A DNA stretch of 64,000 nt. Source: Candidatus Phycosocius bacilliformis (GTDB lineage: Bacteria > Pseudomonadota > Alphaproteobacteria > Caulobacterales > Aquidulcibacteraceae). The stretch lies in the NCBI RefSeq assembly GCF_003112735.1, contig NZ_BFBR01000002.1:1-64000 (forward strand), given 5' to 3'. How positions within the stretch are numbered: position 1 is the first letter of the stretch; every line of letters begins with the position of its first letter. The notes under the pieces were generated by a model. It was not told the origin of the DNA and did not search any database. It saw only the letters and a program-made list of their open reading frames with translations. The position numbers and the translations under genes are program-made. Below are positions 61,547-64,000 of this stretch, in pieces.

Positions 61547-64000
61547 ATGGACGGCGCGCTGCCTCTGATCATCATTCTGACCTATGCCGGGCTGTTGTTT
61601 GCCGGGGCATCTTGGGCTGAAGGGCGCGGCGGGCAGGCGCTTAAAGACCTTTTGCGCCGACCAACCTATGCATTGGCACTTGGGGTCTATTGCACCAGTT
61701 GGACCTTTTATGGTGCAGTCGGCAGTGCTGTAGCCGATGGCTGGTCCTATGTGCCAATTTATCTGGGGCCGATCCTCGTTTTTGTCTTTGGTCGCGCCTT
61801 TCTTGTTCGCATGGTCGAGGCGGTCAAGGCCGATGGGGCCAGCTCGATTTCTGAATTCATCGGCGGCCGGTTCGGCTCTAGCCGCACCGTGGCAGCGCTT
61901 GTTACAATTCTGGCCCTGTTGGGCGCGGTTCCCTACATCGCCTTACAACTGAAATCCTTGAGCACGACCTATGCTTTGGTGACGGGGGCATCCAACCTGC
62001 CACTCATCCTGGTTGTGACCGCAGCCCTGTTGGCAGGCTGGGCCATGGTTTACGGCACACGCCGTTATGAGGCCGCTGCCCGCAATGATGCTGTATTGTT
62101 CGCGGTCGGGTTTGAATCCCTGTTCAAGCTCGTCACACTTCTGGCCGTGGCCAGTTTTGCCGCCACACTTTTGGTGGAAGTCAGCCCGCAGGTTCTGGCC
62201 CGAACGCAGGCGACGATGGCAGAAACCTTCAGCCCGCATGCCATCAATGCCGATTTTTTCATCATCACCTTATTGTCCATGGCCGCCATCATCGCCTTGC
62301 CGCGGCAATTTTATTTCATGGTGATCGCCGCCCAAAACAGCCGTGATCTGGAACGGGCGCGCTGGCCATTTGTGGCCTATATGCTGGCCACGTTAGCGGT
62401 GGTGATCCCCTTGGCCGGGGCAGGCATTGCCATCCTGCCTGACACGGCCCGTCCCGATCTCTATGTGCTGCTGCTCCCGCTCAGTCAGGGCGCCAATATG
62501 ATGGCCATTTTGGTGTTTCTCGGCGGCTTTTCGGCAGCGACCGCTATGGTTCTGGTAGAGACCATCGCTTTGTCGACCATGGTGTCCAACGATCTGGTCG
62601 CCCCCGCGCTATTGCGCCGTGAAGGCCCGAACGGCCCAGCGAATTTCGGCAAGCTGATGTTATTGGTGCGCCGGTCTGCGATTGGCGCGATTATGCTGTT
62701 TGCGCTGTTGTGGGCGCTTGCCATCCCAGACAATCAGCGGCTTGCCTCTATCGGTTTGGTGGCCTTTGCGGCCATGGCGCAATTCGTACCCGTCCTCATA
62801 TTGGCGGTTTATCGGGGCAATCGTGATGCCATGGCGGCCCGCTACAGCTTGTTGGCGGGCCTTCTTGTGTGGTTTTATACCCTCGCACTGCCCCAGCTTT
62901 TGGGACCTGGCTTCCTCGCTTTGTTGAGCGGGACCCTCTTTGATCCGTATCATCTTTTCTGGATCGGCAGCCTGAGCCCGATCAGCCATGGTGCGGTTTG
63001 GAGCTTGGGACTTAATTTGGCTGTCTATGTGCTGGTGACTGCCCGACGCGTGCAGGCCAGTGCATTGCCAGGACTCTTGCGCGCACCGGGTAATGTGGCG
63101 ACTTTGCCACCCGCCACGATCAGCGACCTGAAGGCTTTGGTGGCACGCTTTGTTGGCCCTATTCTGGCCCAAGAAGCATTTGCCAATCTCAAAGAAAGCG
63201 CCCCCGTCAGCCAAGCCAGCGCACGCAAAGCCGAACGGCTCATTGCGGGGGTTGTGGGCCTGCCGTCAGCGCGTGCGCTGATCGGATCGCGCTTGTTTGG
63301 CGCGCGACTGTCGGCTGATGAGGTGTCGCGCCTGTTGGATGAGACCGGCCAAAGCCTGCGGTTTTCCAAGGACCTCTTGGCTGCCACGCTTGAACACATT
63401 GATCCTGGCGTCAGCGTGGTGGATCGTGACCTTAATATCGTGGCGTGGAACAGCCGATATTTGTCGCTGTTCAATTATCCTGACGGCATGGTCTATGTCG
63501 GTGCACCTGTTGCCAGCCTGATCCGCTTCAATGCAGAGCGGGGCGAATGCGGTCCTGGCGAGATCGATAGTCATGTTGAGAGACGTCTTCAGCATATGCG
63601 CCGTGGTCAGCCGCATAGTTTTGAGCGCGTCCGTCCCGATGGTCGAGTCATCAAGACTGTTGGTGGCCCGATGCCCAGTGGCGGTTATGTCATGTGCTTT
63701 TCTGACATCACTGCTGAAGCCGAAGCCTTGGCGGGTCTGCGTCGGGCGCGGGCCGAATTGGAAGCCCGGGTTGAAGAACGGACTTTGGATTTGCGCGAAG
63801 CCAATCGGGCGCTGGCCAAGGCAGATGCCGAGAAGACCCGCTTTTTGGCCGCTGCCAGCCACGACTTGCTGCAACCCATTCATGCGGCACGGCTGTTTTC
63901 GTCTGCCCTAGCCCGCCAGATTGGCCAAGATCACCAAGACATGCTGCGCAAACTGGACCTGTCGATCCAGTCAGCCGACACATTGTTGCGGGCCCTGTTG
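61547..64000 (+). CDS. Symporter-fused sensor histidine kinase, cut at the window end
   Basis: The frame is open from ATG 61547 to the right edge (818 codons). The N-terminal ~500 residues form a sodium/solute symporter-like domain of many helices ('YALALGVYCTSWTFYGAVGSAV', 'GASSISEFIGGRFG', 'LPRQFYFMVIAAQN'). A PAS domain (about 613-700: 'IDPGVSVVDRDLNIVAWNSRYL'), a coiled coil and HisKA with 'FLAAASHDLLQPIHAARLFSSAL' (phospho-His near 771) follow. The catalytic ATPase and any receiver domain lie beyond the window. CbrA, PutP-HK and NahK-like kinases share this design. It follows the cbb3 locus after 82 bases. The signal is unknown. Confidence 0.9.
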   Translation, partial: MDGALPLIIILTYAGLLFAGASWAEGRGGQALKDLLRRPTYALALGVYCTSWTFYGAVGSAVADGWSYVPIYLGPILVFVFGRAFLVRMVEAVKADGASSISEFIGGRFGSSRTVAALVTILALLGAVPYIALQLKSLSTTYALVTGASNLPLILVVTAALLAGWAMVYGTRRYEAAARNDAVLFAVGFESLFKLVTLLAVASFAATLLVEVSPQVLARTQATMAETFSPHAINADFFIITLLSMAAIIALPRQFYFMVIAAQNSRDLERARWPFVAYMLATLAVVIPLAGAGIAILPDTARPDLYVLLLPLSQGANMMAILVFLGGFSAATAMVLVETIALSTMVSNDLVAPALLRREGPNGPANFGKLMLLVRRSAIGAIMLFALLWALAIPDNQRLASIGLVAFAAMAQFVPVLILAVYRGNRDAMAARYSLLAGLLVWFYTLALPQLLGPGFLALLSGTLFDPYHLFWIGSLSPISHGAVWSLGLNLAVYVLVTARRVQASALPGLLRAPGNVATLPPATISDLKALVARFVGPILAQEAFANLKESAPVSQASARKAERLIAGVVGLPSARALIGSRLFGARLSADEVSRLLDETGQSLRFSKDLLAATLEHIDPGVSVVDRDLNIVAWNSRYLSLFNYPDGMVYVGAPVASLIRFNAERGECGPGEIDSHVERRLQHMRRGQPHSFERVRPDGRVIKTVGGPMPSGGYVMCFSDITAEAEALAGLRRARAELEARVEERTLDLREANRALAKADAEKTRFLAAASHDLLQPIHAARLFSSALARQIGQDHQDMLRKLDLSIQSADTLLRALL

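Overview
The window looks like the chromosome of an alphaproteobacterium, most likely in or near Caulobacterales (Caulobacter, Hyphomonas or Maricaulis-like). The reasons are: a CcrM-type GANTC methyltransferase with GANTC sites clustered in its own promoter; a split Fo operon with b and b' subunits; a mutY / dciA-like / DsbA-like / smc neighbourhood; large TonB-dependent receptors; a CtrA-like box; and a tRNA-His without G-1 and with A73, a peculiarity described for alphaproteobacteria including Caulobacter. No genus is claimed. Apart from the far left edge the base composition is even and moderately GC-rich, and genes are densely packed.

Left edge (1-682): an AT-rich membrane-protein gene runs off the window, preceded by the C-terminal scrap of a phage terminase large subunit. 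Both lie directly at the 3' side of a CAU-anticodon tRNA gene, the usual place for an integrated phage or island. 683-4855: a SIMPL-domain secreted protein, an SbtA-like bicarbonate transporter facing a beta-carbonic anhydrase, and an NfeD/SPFH membrane-proteostasis pair. 4856-6009 is non-coding: a possible structured RNA with a strong terminator, a promoter candidate and a tandem glycine riboswitch. The riboswitch leads the glycine cleavage operon gcvT-gcvH-(PaiB-like)-gcvPA-gcvPB (6010-11115).

11168-27841, mostly minus strand: an acyltransferase, the ATP synthase Fo genes atpI-atpB-atpE-atpF'-atpF, a TonB receptor, smc, two DsbA-like oxidoreductases, a DciA-like protein, mutY on the plus strand, a hybrid-less histidine kinase and ccrM. 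28061-36474: a secreted repeat protein, rnhB, a MATE transporter, several housekeeping or accessory enzymes and nadE. 36475-37007 is a repeat island: two 90-bp palindromic units, a half unit and a 197-bp imperfect palindrome.

37008-52190: an acyl-CoA ligase/methyltransferase pair, a second TonB receptor, a crystallin-fold secreted protein, gamma-glutamyltransferase, an M16 protease, tRNA-His, a ThiO-like oxidase, an acyl-CoA dehydrogenase and a lytic transglycosylase preceded by a CtrA-like box. 52745-61464: a complete cbb3 oxidase locus ccoNOQP-ccoGHIS plus a DUF2189 membrane protein, that is, the high-affinity oxidase structural genes followed by the copper/assembly genes, arranged with overlaps. 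The right edge (61547 on) is a symporter-fused histidine kinase cut by the window end.

No CRISPR array, insertion sequence, rRNA operon or obvious new defence system was found. The best candidates for something new are the repeat protein at 28061-28483, the structured transcript ending at 5322, the long palindrome at 36620-36816, and the phage scrap with its AT-rich passenger gene at the tRNA.
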